NCBI RefSeq assembly: GCF_000820515.1
Contig: NZ_JXDG01000048.1
Coordinates: forward strand, 1 to 64,000
Length of the DNA stretch: 64,000 nucleotides
Direction of reading: 5' to 3'
Source: Pseudomonas batumici
GTDB taxonomy: Bacteria > Pseudomonadota > Gammaproteobacteria > Pseudomonadales > Pseudomonadaceae
Shown here: positions 26,108-34,422 of the stretch, in pieces
How positions within the stretch are numbered: position 1 is the first letter of the stretch
Layout: each line of letters starts with the position of its first letter
Made by a program: the position numbers and the translations under genes
The notes under the pieces: generated by a model
Database searches by the model: none
The model's input: only the letters and a program-made list of their open reading frames with translations
What the model was told of the DNA's origin: nothing

Positions 26108-26361
26108 GAAGCGACTCGCAGGCTCGCCAGTTGCTCGGCGAGTATCTCGATCAGGCGGGCCACCGAACTGATGTCGGTGTGGCTGTAGCTGGACAGATTG
26201 ACCTGGAAGCGTTTCTCGATGGCGTACGTCAGCTTCAGCACGTCCAGCGAGTCGAGCCCCAGTTCGTCGACACTGAGCTGGATGTCCAGCTCGGTGATGT
26301 CCAGTTCAAGGGTCGTGGCCAGCAGTTCCAGCACCACGGTTTCCAGGGATTGAGTCGACAT
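26104..26361 (-). CDS. Acyl carrier protein (second of the cluster)
   Basis: An 85-residue carrier protein with the phosphopantetheine Ser38 in DELGLDSLD. The frame opens upstream with a TTG that overlaps the LolA-like stop, but the ATG at MSTQSL is the more normal start and leaves a standard ACP length. It overlaps the ketosynthase gene by four bases, so the two are probably partners. The C-terminal helix is acidic to neutral (SVARLIEILAEQL). A phosphopantetheinyl transferase is not in the window and must be supplied elsewhere. Confidence 0.88.
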   Translation of the reverse strand: MSTQSLETVVLELLATTLELDITELDIQLSVDELGLDSLDVLKLTYAIEKRFQVNLSSYSHTDISSVARLIEILAEQLASLRVAS

Positions 26362-26375
26362 GATGGGTACTCGGA

Positions 26376-27155
26376 TCAATGTTCGGTGCGCAGGGCACGC
26401 TGGGTGAAATTGGCCTCGGCGATGCCGGGATTGATGCTGACCTTCTCGACGATCATCCGCGTGCTCTTGTTCGCAGCCAGGTTGAACATGGTCTGGGCGG
26501 TCGGTCGGCTGAAGCCGCCCACCACCTGCAGGCCATCGGTCTTGAGCTGCTTGACCAGCGTGCCCTGGGCGTCGAAGTAGTCGATCTGCACCGGGTAGCG
26601 GCTGCTCTCCTCCAGGTAGTAGACCTTGCGCGAATAACCCGAGATGCGCGCCTCTTCGGTCTGCGCGCGGGCCTCGATCCGGCGACAGGCCGGCCAGCTC
26701 AGGCAGGGTTCGGGCTTGCCCAGGCTGGCGAACTGGTAGCTGGCCAGCTTGTAGTCCTCGAAATCCTCATAGGTGAAGTCGGTGCCCATGAACCAGTTCT
26801 GTTTCTGCGAACCGGCCAGGCGCCGCAGGTTCTTGGTCGAGGGGGTGTAGGACCAGATATCGTTGGTCGCCGCACCGCTGTCCTCGATCAGCAGCGCAAC
26901 GTTCTTCACCGCCGCCGGCGCCGTGAAGCGCACCAGCGTGCCGGTGCGGTCGCTCATGCGCTTGTCCAGCCGCGTGAGCTGGCGGGTGAACGTCAGGTGG
27001 TCGGCCTCGAACAGCTCCATGCGGTAGTCGATCTGTTCATCCTGGGCCTTCATGCGCCGGTCGGAGTCCTGCATGATCGACAGGGCATCGTCGGCCAGCG
27101 CCGGCCAGGAACAGGTCAGCAACACGGGTAAAACGGCAAGCAATCGGCGAGTCAT
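26376..27155 (-). CDS. LolA-like outer-membrane lipoprotein-sorting family protein
   Basis: A 259-residue periplasmic protein with a signal peptide (cleavage near WPALADD). The segment FMGTDFTYEDFEDYK and the following YSRKVYYLEESSRYPVQIDYFD match the LolA-like sorting family (PF17131 type), which forms a half-barrel that carries lipid through the periplasm. Its ATG overlaps the stop of the ABC permease. Together with the permease, the ATPase and the downstream barrel it makes a route for a lipid product to the outer membrane. Transport of the cluster's own lipid is inference. Confidence 0.85.
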   Translation of the reverse strand: MTRRLLAVLPVLLTCSWPALADDALSIMQDSDRRMKAQDEQIDYRMELFEADHLTFTRQLTRLDKRMSDRTGTLVRFTAPAAVKNVALLIEDSGAATNDIWSYTPSTKNLRRLAGSQKQNWFMGTDFTYEDFEDYKLASYQFASLGKPEPCLSWPACRRIEARAQTEEARISGYSRKVYYLEESSRYPVQIDYFDAQGTLVKQLKTDGLQVVGGFSRPTAQTMFNLAANKSTRMIVEKVSINPGIAEANFTQRALRTEH

Positions 27156-29512
27156 CCAAAATTCCTGAGTTTGAGGGTGTCGACCGCGGGGATGCGCAAC
27201 ACATGGCGAATGGCGGGCATCGCCGCGAAGGGAATGATCAACAGGGCGGGCAGGATCACCCGCAGGAAATCGCTCGAGGCCGGGTCAGTGTTGATCTTGA
27301 ACCAGACATCGGTCAGGCGATGGTTGAGCACCGCGCCCAGGCCGTAGCCCAGGGGAATGGCCACCAGTCCGGCCACCACGGCGATGCTGAAGGTTTCGCA
27401 GAGCATGATCAGCGACACGTTGCGGTCGCTGAAGCCGAGGATGCGCAGCACCCCGTATTCGCCGCGTCGACCGACAATGCTGAAGTTCATGCTGGTCACG
27501 GCGAACAGCAAGGCGATCGCGATGCTCATCAGCGCCGAGATATGGATGATCACCCAGATATGCGAGCTGATTTCCAGGATGGCGGCGACGATGTCCTGCT
27601 TGGAGGTCACCCGCACCACACCCGGCACGGCATAGATCCGCGCGTCTTCCAGGCCCGCCGCACCGGTGTCGACCAGATAGGCCCCGGTGAACTGTTCATC
27701 CAGCGCCAGCATGCGCCGGGCGTAGTCCTTGCTGGTGATCACCTCGCCCGGCAAGGCCCCGGAGAACACCCCGACGACCCTCGCCTGATAGTCGTTGCCA
27801 CGGACCTTGAGGGTCAGCCGGTCACCGGGACCGACACCCTGGGCAATCGCGATGCGCCGCTCGATCACCACGGCATCGCGATCACCGTCCAGCAGCATGC
27901 GACCTTGCATCAGGTTGACATGGCGCACGCCGTCGGCCGGCGCTATCCCCAGCAGGCTGGCATTGTCCAACCGCCCGCGGCCACTGACCTGGGCGCCGCC
28001 CTTGACGAAGGTTGACCAGCGACTGCCCGGCGCCAGCGCCTGCAGACGGGAGATATCCTCATCCCACCAGGGCACGTCCAGGTCGACCACGCGGCTCCAG
28101 TTGTCGCGCTCGACGTTGTTGATCGCGGTGCGCTCCATGGAGGTCAGGGAAATGTAGAAGGCGATGGTGATCGCGATGCTCGCCGCCATGGCGAGCACGG
28201 TCACCAGGCTGATGCGCCAGCTACGCAGCAGGTTGCGCAAGGAATAACGGAACCAGAACGGGCCGCCGATATGCCGCAGGCAGGCGACCATGCGTTGGGC
28301 CAGGGGCTGCTCCTGGCCGGCACCGACATCGCGCAGGGCGTCCATCGGCGTGATGCCCAGGATCGAACGCATGGGCAGGTACATGCCCAGGGCCACGGTG
28401 CCGCACAGCACCAGGCCGGCGCGCCACAGATAAGGCAGCTGGAACACCAGGCGCGGCTCCGGCATGCCGATGGCCCGCGCGTAGTTCAGGCCGAACGCGT
28501 ACATGTCGAACAGGGCGAAGCCGCAACCGAGCAGCAGCGCCGCCGCGATCAGCATCAACGCCGGCAGGCTGTAGGCACAGGCGACCTGTCGACGGGTATA
28601 GCCGAGGGTGAGGAACATGGCGATCAGCGGCCGCTCTTCCTTGGCCCACTGGTACATCAGGAAGAACACCACCAGGGTCGACGACAGGGCGAAGATCAGC
28701 ACCACCGTGGGCAGGAATACCTTGAAGGTGTTGAGGTCCAGTTCGAGGAATTTCTGGCTGAACTGCTCCTGGCGCGGCAGCACATAATCGACCGCCAGGC
28801 GGGTCTGGGCCCGCTCGGTCACGGCCTGCTTGATCCGGCCCAGGTCGGCATCCGCGGACAGGCCGAACAGCAGGCTGTTCACCGCGGCGAAGCCCAACTG
28901 TTGACGCATCAGCGCCTGGTCGGCGAACACCACGCACAACGAACCGTTGCTCGGCACATAGACGCTGGGATTCAACGGCGCCACCAGGTACTCCGGGCTT
29001 TCGACGATGCCGACGACCTCGACCGGGTAATCGGCATGGCCGGAAACGAAATTGAACCGGTCCCCTACCCGCTTGCCATGGAACGCGGCGCAGTTGCGCT
29101 CCAGCACCACGCCGGCGGCGTCCTGCGCATCGGGCAAGCGGCCGGCGAGCACCTTGAGCCGGTTGACCGTGGAGAAATCCTGCGCCGGCGAACTGATCAT
29201 CAGCGCCGCCACCGGCTGCTCGCCGCCCAGCGGCACCAGCCCGGGCATCAACAGCCGCGGGTAGGTGGCGCTCACCCCGGGGATGTCATCGAACGTCGGC
29301 AGGTTGATCTGCTCGTCCGGGGCGAAGATCACTTCAAGCCCGGCCATCGAGGCCGACGACTGGATGTCTTCCACGGTATTGAACAGGCTGTCGATCGCCG
29401 AGTAGGCGCCCACCAGCACGCCGAAGGTCGAAGCGCAGATCAAGGCGATGGTCAGCAGCCGGTAACGAATGACCAGGATCGAACGCAGTACATGCCGGAC
29501 CAGCATATTCAT
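27152..29512 (-). CDS. ABC transporter permease, FtsX/MacB-like, double domain
   Basis: A 786-residue permease with an N-terminal membrane helix, a large periplasmic domain, a bundle of helices, then a second periplasmic domain and a final FtsX bundle (MNFSIVGRRGEYGVLRILGFS and a last helix near LIIPFAAMPAIRHVLRI). This is the two-FtsX layout of LolC/E-like or antimicrobial-lipid exporters. Its ATG overlaps the ATPase stop. With the LolD-type ATPase and LolA-like protein it likely extracts lipids from the inner membrane. The signature at the end, RIPAVDTLKLRNFG, is typical of such permeases. Confidence 0.9.
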   Translation of the reverse strand: MNMLVRHVLRSILVIRYRLLTIALICASTFGVLVGAYSAIDSLFNTVEDIQSSASMAGLEVIFAPDEQINLPTFDDIPGVSATYPRLLMPGLVPLGGEQPVAALMISSPAQDFSTVNRLKVLAGRLPDAQDAAGVVLERNCAAFHGKRVGDRFNFVSGHADYPVEVVGIVESPEYLVAPLNPSVYVPSNGSLCVVFADQALMRQQLGFAAVNSLLFGLSADADLGRIKQAVTERAQTRLAVDYVLPRQEQFSQKFLELDLNTFKVFLPTVVLIFALSSTLVVFFLMYQWAKEERPLIAMFLTLGYTRRQVACAYSLPALMLIAAALLLGCGFALFDMYAFGLNYARAIGMPEPRLVFQLPYLWRAGLVLCGTVALGMYLPMRSILGITPMDALRDVGAGQEQPLAQRMVACLRHIGGPFWFRYSLRNLLRSWRISLVTVLAMAASIAITIAFYISLTSMERTAINNVERDNWSRVVDLDVPWWDEDISRLQALAPGSRWSTFVKGGAQVSGRGRLDNASLLGIAPADGVRHVNLMQGRMLLDGDRDAVVIERRIAIAQGVGPGDRLTLKVRGNDYQARVVGVFSGALPGEVITSKDYARRMLALDEQFTGAYLVDTGAAGLEDARIYAVPGVVRVTSKQDIVAAILEISSHIWVIIHISALMSIAIALLFAVTSMNFSIVGRRGEYGVLRILGFSDRNVSLIMLCETFSIAVVAGLVAIPLGYGLGAVLNHRLTDVWFKINTDPASSDFLRVILPALLIIPFAAMPAIRHVLRIPAVDTLKLRNFG

Positions 29513-30195
29513 TGGGCGGCCCTGTGCAGGTGACCGGAACGCATTTCGTAGACCTGGTCGGCATGCTGCCCCAACGCCGGGTTGTGGGTGACGATCACCA
29601 CGGTCACCTGTTTCTCTTCCTGCATCTGGCGCAGCAACTCGAACACCCGCATCCCGGTGTCCTCATCCAGGCTGCCGGTCGGCTCGTCGGCGAGGATCAG
29701 TTGCGGTTCCTTGATCAGCGCACGGGCAATCGCCACGCGCTGCTGCTGTCCGCCGGAGAGCTTGGCGGGAAACTTCTCGGCGTGCTCCAGCAGCCCGACC
29801 TTGTGCAGGTACTCTTCGGCCCGACGATGGTCCTGGGCGGTGACCGTGCGGATCGGCTCCAATCCGGTCAACACGTTTTCCTTGACCGTCAGCGTCGGGA
29901 TCAGGTTGTGGAACTGGAAAATGAACCCGACCCGCTCGGCGCGAAAGCGCGTCAACGCGGCAAAGTCCATCGAGTCGAGCAGTGCGTCGCCGACCCGGAC
30001 CCGCCCCTCGTCGCCCCGGTCCAGGCCGCCGAGGATGTTGAGCAGCGTGGTCTTGCCCGAACCCGAGATGCCGCGGATCACGGTCATGCTGGCCCGCGCG
30101 ATATCCAGGTCGATATGGTTGAGCACCAGGCTGCGACCATCGCCGCTGGGGTAATACTTCTTCAGGCCCGCGAGGGAAATCAGGGGTGTGTCCAT
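29509..30195 (-). CDS. ABC transporter ATPase, LolD/MacB type
   Basis: A 228-residue ATPase with Walker A (GISGSGKTT), signature LSGGQQQR, Walker B (LILADEPTG) and an H-loop (VTHNP). A Q-loop Gln is in IFQFHN. Length and pattern match LolD and MacB-type ATPases that work with FtsX permeases. The gene ends in a four-base overlap with the permease and begins 18 bases after the GNAT gene, with ACGGAG before the ATG. It powers the inferred lipid exporter. Confidence 0.95.
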   Translation of the reverse strand: MDTPLISLAGLKKYYPSGDGRSLVLNHIDLDIARASMTVIRGISGSGKTTLLNILGGLDRGDEGRVRVGDALLDSMDFAALTRFRAERVGFIFQFHNLIPTLTVKENVLTGLEPIRTVTAQDHRRAEEYLHKVGLLEHAEKFPAKLSGGQQQRVAIARALIKEPQLILADEPTGSLDEDTGMRVFELLRQMQEEKQVTVVIVTHNPALGQHADQVYEMRSGHLHRAAQ

Positions 30196-30213
30196 CCGGT
30201 TTGCAACTCCGTT

Positions 30214-31344
30214 TCAGAGCGATGTTTCAACGAGATCGAGCCCGAACACGCCATAGCGTTTGGTCCGGCGCATGCCCAGGTTGCGTGCCAGCACATAGCT
30301 GGAAGGGTTGCGGTCATCGATCCACATGGTGTCCAGGCGGCCGAAGCGCGGTTCGGCATAACGACCGATCTCGTCGCCGATCAAGCGCCCCAGGCCACTG
30401 CCCTGCACGGTGGGATCGGCACCGATCAGCGCGATCACCGCGCCATCGACGCTGCGTTTGTAGCGGCCCAGCTTGAACAGGTCGAACAGCCCCAGGCTGC
30501 CCTTGAGCTTGTCGAGGATCTGGTTGAGGTCCGGCAGGATCAGGAAAAACGCCACGGCCCGCCCCTCGAGCTCGATCAGCTTGATGCCCTCCAGGTCGAT
30601 GAAGGTCTTGACGCTGTCGATCTGGAACTTGAAGCTCGCTGCGGAAATCGGCGCCACCTCGTAGTTCTCCGCGAATGCACTGTTGAACAGGCAACGGACT
30701 TCATCGAGGTTGTCGCGCAAATCGGCGCGGGTGGCGGTGCGCACGCTGAACTGGCTGCCCGGCATCACCCGGTCGCTGCGACTGGCCTTGCGCCGTACCC
30801 GGTACTGCTCGGCGGTCACGCCATAGGTGCTGAAGGTAAAGGCCAGCTCGAAACCCAGTTGCTTGAGGGTGTCGGCGTACCAGAGCGGGTTGTAGGTTTG
30901 CAGCAGCGTCGGCGCACGTCCGTCGATATTCTCCAGCAGCAGCGCCGCGTCCTGGGTCGAGGTGTAGCTGTAGGGCCCCAGCAGGCGGGACTTGCCGCGT
31001 GCCCTGGCCCAGTTGCCCACGGCCTCGAACAAGGCGCGGGCAACCGCGGGATCCGGCGCGACCTCGAAGAAACCGAAGAACACATGCTCATCGCCAAAAC
31101 GCTCGTTGTAGGCGGCATGGATACTCACGCTGATCCGACCCTGCACCTGGCCCTGCGCATCCACCGCGAGGAAATGCTCGATCTCGGCCTCGCGGAAAAA
31201 CGGGTTGTGCCGTGGCGAAAGCAGGCGTTTCATGTCACTGCGCAGCGGCGCAATCCACAACGGGTCATCGGCATACAACCGAAACGGCAATTCGATGAAC
31301 TGCTTCAGGCGCTTGGGGCTGTCGACGGCTTGAATGCTGATCAT
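30214..31344 (-). CDS. GNAT-like acyltransferase, two-lobed
   Basis: A 376-residue protein with the N-terminal pattern common to large GNAT-type proteins (FRLYADDPLWIAPLRSDMK, then FFREAEIEHFLAVD). A second GNAT-like lobe at the C-terminus has the acetyl-CoA loop region VQGSGLGRLIGDEIGRYA. It may acylate an amine or a sugar, so an acylated amino-lipid is possible. Its ATG overlaps the SRPBCC stop by four bases. I cannot name a characterised homolog, and the substrate is inferred from the neighbours only. Confidence 0.72.
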   Translation of the reverse strand: MISIQAVDSPKRLKQFIELPFRLYADDPLWIAPLRSDMKRLLSPRHNPFFREAEIEHFLAVDAQGQVQGRISVSIHAAYNERFGDEHVFFGFFEVAPDPAVARALFEAVGNWARARGKSRLLGPYSYTSTQDAALLLENIDGRAPTLLQTYNPLWYADTLKQLGFELAFTFSTYGVTAEQYRVRRKASRSDRVMPGSQFSVRTATRADLRDNLDEVRCLFNSAFAENYEVAPISAASFKFQIDSVKTFIDLEGIKLIELEGRAVAFFLILPDLNQILDKLKGSLGLFDLFKLGRYKRSVDGAVIALIGADPTVQGSGLGRLIGDEIGRYAEPRFGRLDTMWIDDRNPSSYVLARNLGMRRTKRYGVFGLDLVETSL

Positions 31345-31796
31345 GCGACGACGTCCAACAACTGTTGCATGTTGCGATGGCGCGCCTCGAAGATGCGGTT
31401 CATGTAGGCATTGACGAACAGCCGCTCCAGCAGTGCGCCGCCGATGGCCCGGTAGGTGACCCGGTCGGTGTAGAGCGTGCCGCCTTCGGCAGCCTTGACC
31501 AGGTGCTCATGGCGAAACGCACTGAGCGGCCCCTTGACCATCTCGTCGATGAAGTGCTGGCTGTCCTTGACCTCGCGGATGCGCACGGTCCAGTTGGCCG
31601 GAATGAAACCGAACATCCAGTGCCGGAAGCGGAACTCGCGCCCCTGCTCAATCCGCAGGTCGGCGATGTCGATCTTGCCCAGCGGCGTGACAGGCTCCGG
31701 GAAGATCTTCGGGAAGTTGGCCCCTTCCAGGCAGAAGTCGAACACTTCGGCGCAACTGCGCCCCTTGATCAACGTGGTCTTTTCCAATACGGGCAT
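31341..31796 (-). CDS. SRPBCC / START-like domain protein
   Basis: A 151-residue protein with the START-like fold pattern (a short N-terminal strand, then CAEVFDFCLEGANFPKIFPEPV, a long beta-sheet and a C-terminal helix). Such proteins bind hydrophobic ligands; some are cyclases or aromatases in polyketide pathways. There is no signal peptide, so it acts in the cytoplasm. GAGAGAG lies about ten bases before the ATG, and the gene is coupled to the GNAT gene. Role in the lipid cluster: ligand holder or cyclase, unknown. Confidence 0.8.
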   Translation of the reverse strand: MPVLEKTTLIKGRSCAEVFDFCLEGANFPKIFPEPVTPLGKIDIADLRIEQGREFRFRHWMFGFIPANWTVRIREVKDSQHFIDEMVKGPLSAFRHEHLVKAAEGGTLYTDRVTYRAIGGALLERLFVNAYMNRIFEARHRNMQQLLDVVA

Positions 31797-31812
31797 GTGG
31801 CGTGCTCTCTCT

Positions 31813-34422
31813 TCAAATGGGTTCGGCGACCGGCTGGAAACGTTCGGCGTAACGTTGCCAGGCTTGTGGATCCAGGGCCTTGTCGAAACTGCGCAAGCCC
31901 GCCAGCTTGAAACCGTGGCGCCCCGCCAGGCCTTCGATCAGCTCGAGGTCGTCATTGCTCAGGTCCAGCCCCAGGCTGGCATGACGCCATTCGCCCTCGA
32001 GGGCGAGCATCATGGTCTCGGCCATGCAGGCGTAGGCCAGGTCGTCGGGGATCCCGTAGCGCGAACCCAATCGCGCGTCGCCCGGCATCTCGACGATGCC
32101 ACCGTCGAGCACCAGCACATCGGGGCGGCGGGCCGCGATGTCCTGGCTGACATTGGCCGGCCGCGAGATGTCGCAAAGGATGGTGCCGACGGCGATATCG
32201 TCGGCGCTGATGAAACGCTCGGCGCTGTTGGTCGCGATCAAGACCAGGTCGGCATCGGCCAGCGACTGCTGGACATCGTTGCTCCACTTGAGCGGTATCC
32301 GGTCGCCGTTTTCGTCCAGCAGCGCGCGCCCCAGCTCGGCGGCTTCCTGCCCTTCCAAGCGCCGGGCAATCCTCGCCAGAACACTGCCTTGCGCCGCAAC
32401 GCTCTGCGCGCCATAGGCCACCAGTTGGGTGATCACCGAGGCGAAGCGTGGCGTATTGAAGCGAGCACTCTTGGGGTTGCCGACCAGGGTCAACTGACCG
32501 GCCTGGCCGGCGATCAGCCGGGCAATGGCCGAACCGATACTGCCGGTGGCGCCGATGACCGCGACCCGCATGTCCTGCATGCGCCGCCCGGTCAGGTGCA
32601 CCGCACGACAGGCGGCCTCGACCGCCGTGAGCAAGGTGTAGGTGTTGCCCGTGGTCAGGGGGATGCCCTTGTCCAGCAGACGCAGGCCGCCGCCGGTGAC
32701 GATCGAGGTATGCCCGCCCAGGCCCACCAGCTTGGCACCGCGCCGCTTGGCCATGTCGATGGCCTGGCCGATCAGGGCACAGGACTCTTCCACCGGCATC
32801 GCCGCCATCTGCGCCGCCGAACGCGGCACCATGATCAGGTCGCCGCTGACCTTGCGGCCGGTGGCCGGCGAAGTCAGTTCGACCGTGGAAACGAAAAACG
32901 GATCGAGCAGCGGGTTGAGGCGCTCCTCAAGCAGTTGCAGGGAATGGCGCGAGTAATGACTGAGGCTTTCATCGAACTCGGCGTAGTTTTCCAGTTCCAG
33001 CGGATGGAGGATGAAGGCGAAATGATCGTCGGCGACCGGCTCGTCGAAGCGCGCCGCGTGCAACGGCAGGTCGCCGGGTCCCGGGGAACCGGCATCGGCC
33101 TCCAGCAGGTGCGCGAGCAAGCTGCCGGTGCGACCTTCGGCCACCAACTGCAGGGTCCGCGCCAGGGCTTGCAGGAAGTGTTCGCACTCGGCGCGTCCGG
33201 CAATCAGCGGCGGCTCCACGCGCATGACGCTGGCGCCATTGAGCGTCGGCGCCACCCGCACGCCTTCGACATTCAGCAGGTAGCTGGCCAGTACCGGGAC
33301 CAGGCTTTCCTGTTCGCCCATGATGCCGGTGAAGCCGCCGTGAAACTGCGGGTAATGGCTGCGGTCGAGGGTGAACTCGATGCCGATCAGATAACCGGCG
33401 CCCCGCACCTCGCGGATGAAGCTCGGGTAGCGCTGCGCCAGTCCCTGCAGTTGCTCCAGCAGATAGGTGCCGTTGTCCCGGACGTTGTCCAGCAACTCGG
33501 GCTGGTCGCGCAACAGGTCCAGCACCTTCAGGCCGATACGGCAGGCCAGGGTGTTGCCGCCGAAGGTCGAGGAGTGTTTGTTCTGGAAGTCTTCGCTATA
33601 GGCGCTTTCGGCCAACAGGCAGGCACCGATCGGCATGACCCCGCCACCCAGGGCCTTGGCCAGCAGCAGGCAGTCGGCCTGCACCCCTTCGCTGGCGAAG
33701 AGCTTGCCGGTACGCCCGAGCCCGGTCTGCACCTCGTCGATGATCAACAGCGTGCCGTGGCGGTCACACGCCGCGCGAACGGCCTGGAGGTAGTCGGCCG
33801 GCGGCAGGTTGATGCCGCCCTCGCCCTGGATCGGCTCGACGATGATCGCGGCATAGGCGCCCGGATAGCGCTGCAATTGCGCCTCGATGGCCTGGATGTC
33901 GCCGTAGTCGACAAAGTCGAAACCCGGCAGCGGCGCCTGGAAGCCTTCCTGGTATTTATCCGAGCCGGTGGCGGACAACGCGCCCAGGGTCTTGCCGTGG
34001 AAGCTGTGATGGGTCGACAGGATGCGCTTGCGCCCGGTCTTCACCAGGCAGGCTTTCAACGCCGCCTCGACCGTCTCCGCCCCGCTGTTCTGGAAGGTCA
34101 CGCTGCGGTACTTGCCCGGCGCCAGTTCCAGCAGGCGCTGGGCCAACAGGCCGCTGGCCGCCAGGCATGAGGGCTGGACGAAGATCGGCTCGCGGCTGTG
34201 CTGGAAGCTCGCCAGCTCCGCCAGCAACGCGTCCGGACTGTGGCCGAAAGGCAACGCCCCATAGGCACCGAGGAAATCCAGATAGGCCCGCCCTGGCGCG
34301 TCATACAGATAGCAGCCCTCACCGCGGACAAAGGTCTTGTCGAGCCCGACCCGGCGGATCAGTTCGCCGATGGCCGGATTGACATGCTGTTCGAAGGGGC
34401 TGATGGCTTGCCAGCGGCTCAT
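31813..34422 (-). CDS. Fused class-III aminotransferase and acyl-ACP reductase (TamH/PigE-like)
   Basis: An 869-residue two-domain enzyme. Residues 1-430 are a class-III PLP aminotransferase: FHGKT near 141, LLIIDEVQTG near 224-233, and the PLP Lys256 in LLLAKALGGG. Residues from about 510 to the end resemble cyanobacterial acyl-ACP reductase: LGGHTSIV, TTGNTYT, the nucleotide motif VIGATGSIGSAIARL, LDGGIVEMPG, and the likely catalytic Cys799 in YACMAETMM. The reductase would free an acyl-ACP as aldehyde and the aminotransferase would turn it into a terminal amine. TamH and PigE do this in tambjamine and prodigiosin synthesis. The ATG overlaps the desaturase stop. Confidence 0.88.
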   Translation of the reverse strand: MSRWQAISPFEQHVNPAIGELIRRVGLDKTFVRGEGCYLYDAPGRAYLDFLGAYGALPFGHSPDALLAELASFQHSREPIFVQPSCLAASGLLAQRLLELAPGKYRSVTFQNSGAETVEAALKACLVKTGRKRILSTHHSFHGKTLGALSATGSDKYQEGFQAPLPGFDFVDYGDIQAIEAQLQRYPGAYAAIIVEPIQGEGGINLPPADYLQAVRAACDRHGTLLIIDEVQTGLGRTGKLFASEGVQADCLLLAKALGGGVMPIGACLLAESAYSEDFQNKHSSTFGGNTLACRIGLKVLDLLRDQPELLDNVRDNGTYLLEQLQGLAQRYPSFIREVRGAGYLIGIEFTLDRSHYPQFHGGFTGIMGEQESLVPVLASYLLNVEGVRVAPTLNGASVMRVEPPLIAGRAECEHFLQALARTLQLVAEGRTGSLLAHLLEADAGSPGPGDLPLHAARFDEPVADDHFAFILHPLELENYAEFDESLSHYSRHSLQLLEERLNPLLDPFFVSTVELTSPATGRKVSGDLIMVPRSAAQMAAMPVEESCALIGQAIDMAKRRGAKLVGLGGHTSIVTGGGLRLLDKGIPLTTGNTYTLLTAVEAACRAVHLTGRRMQDMRVAVIGATGSIGSAIARLIAGQAGQLTLVGNPKSARFNTPRFASVITQLVAYGAQSVAAQGSVLARIARRLEGQEAAELGRALLDENGDRIPLKWSNDVQQSLADADLVLIATNSAERFISADDIAVGTILCDISRPANVSQDIAARRPDVLVLDGGIVEMPGDARLGSRYGIPDDLAYACMAETMMLALEGEWRHASLGLDLSNDDLELIEGLAGRHGFKLAGLRSFDKALDPQAWQRYAERFQPVAEPI

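Noticed and set aside
31477..34170. An 897-codon plus-strand frame opposite the aminotransferase/reductase gene
   Set aside because: Its composition (Gln, His, Gly, Arg rich) is that of an antisense GC-rich shadow, and it covers the opposite strand of a clear enzyme.
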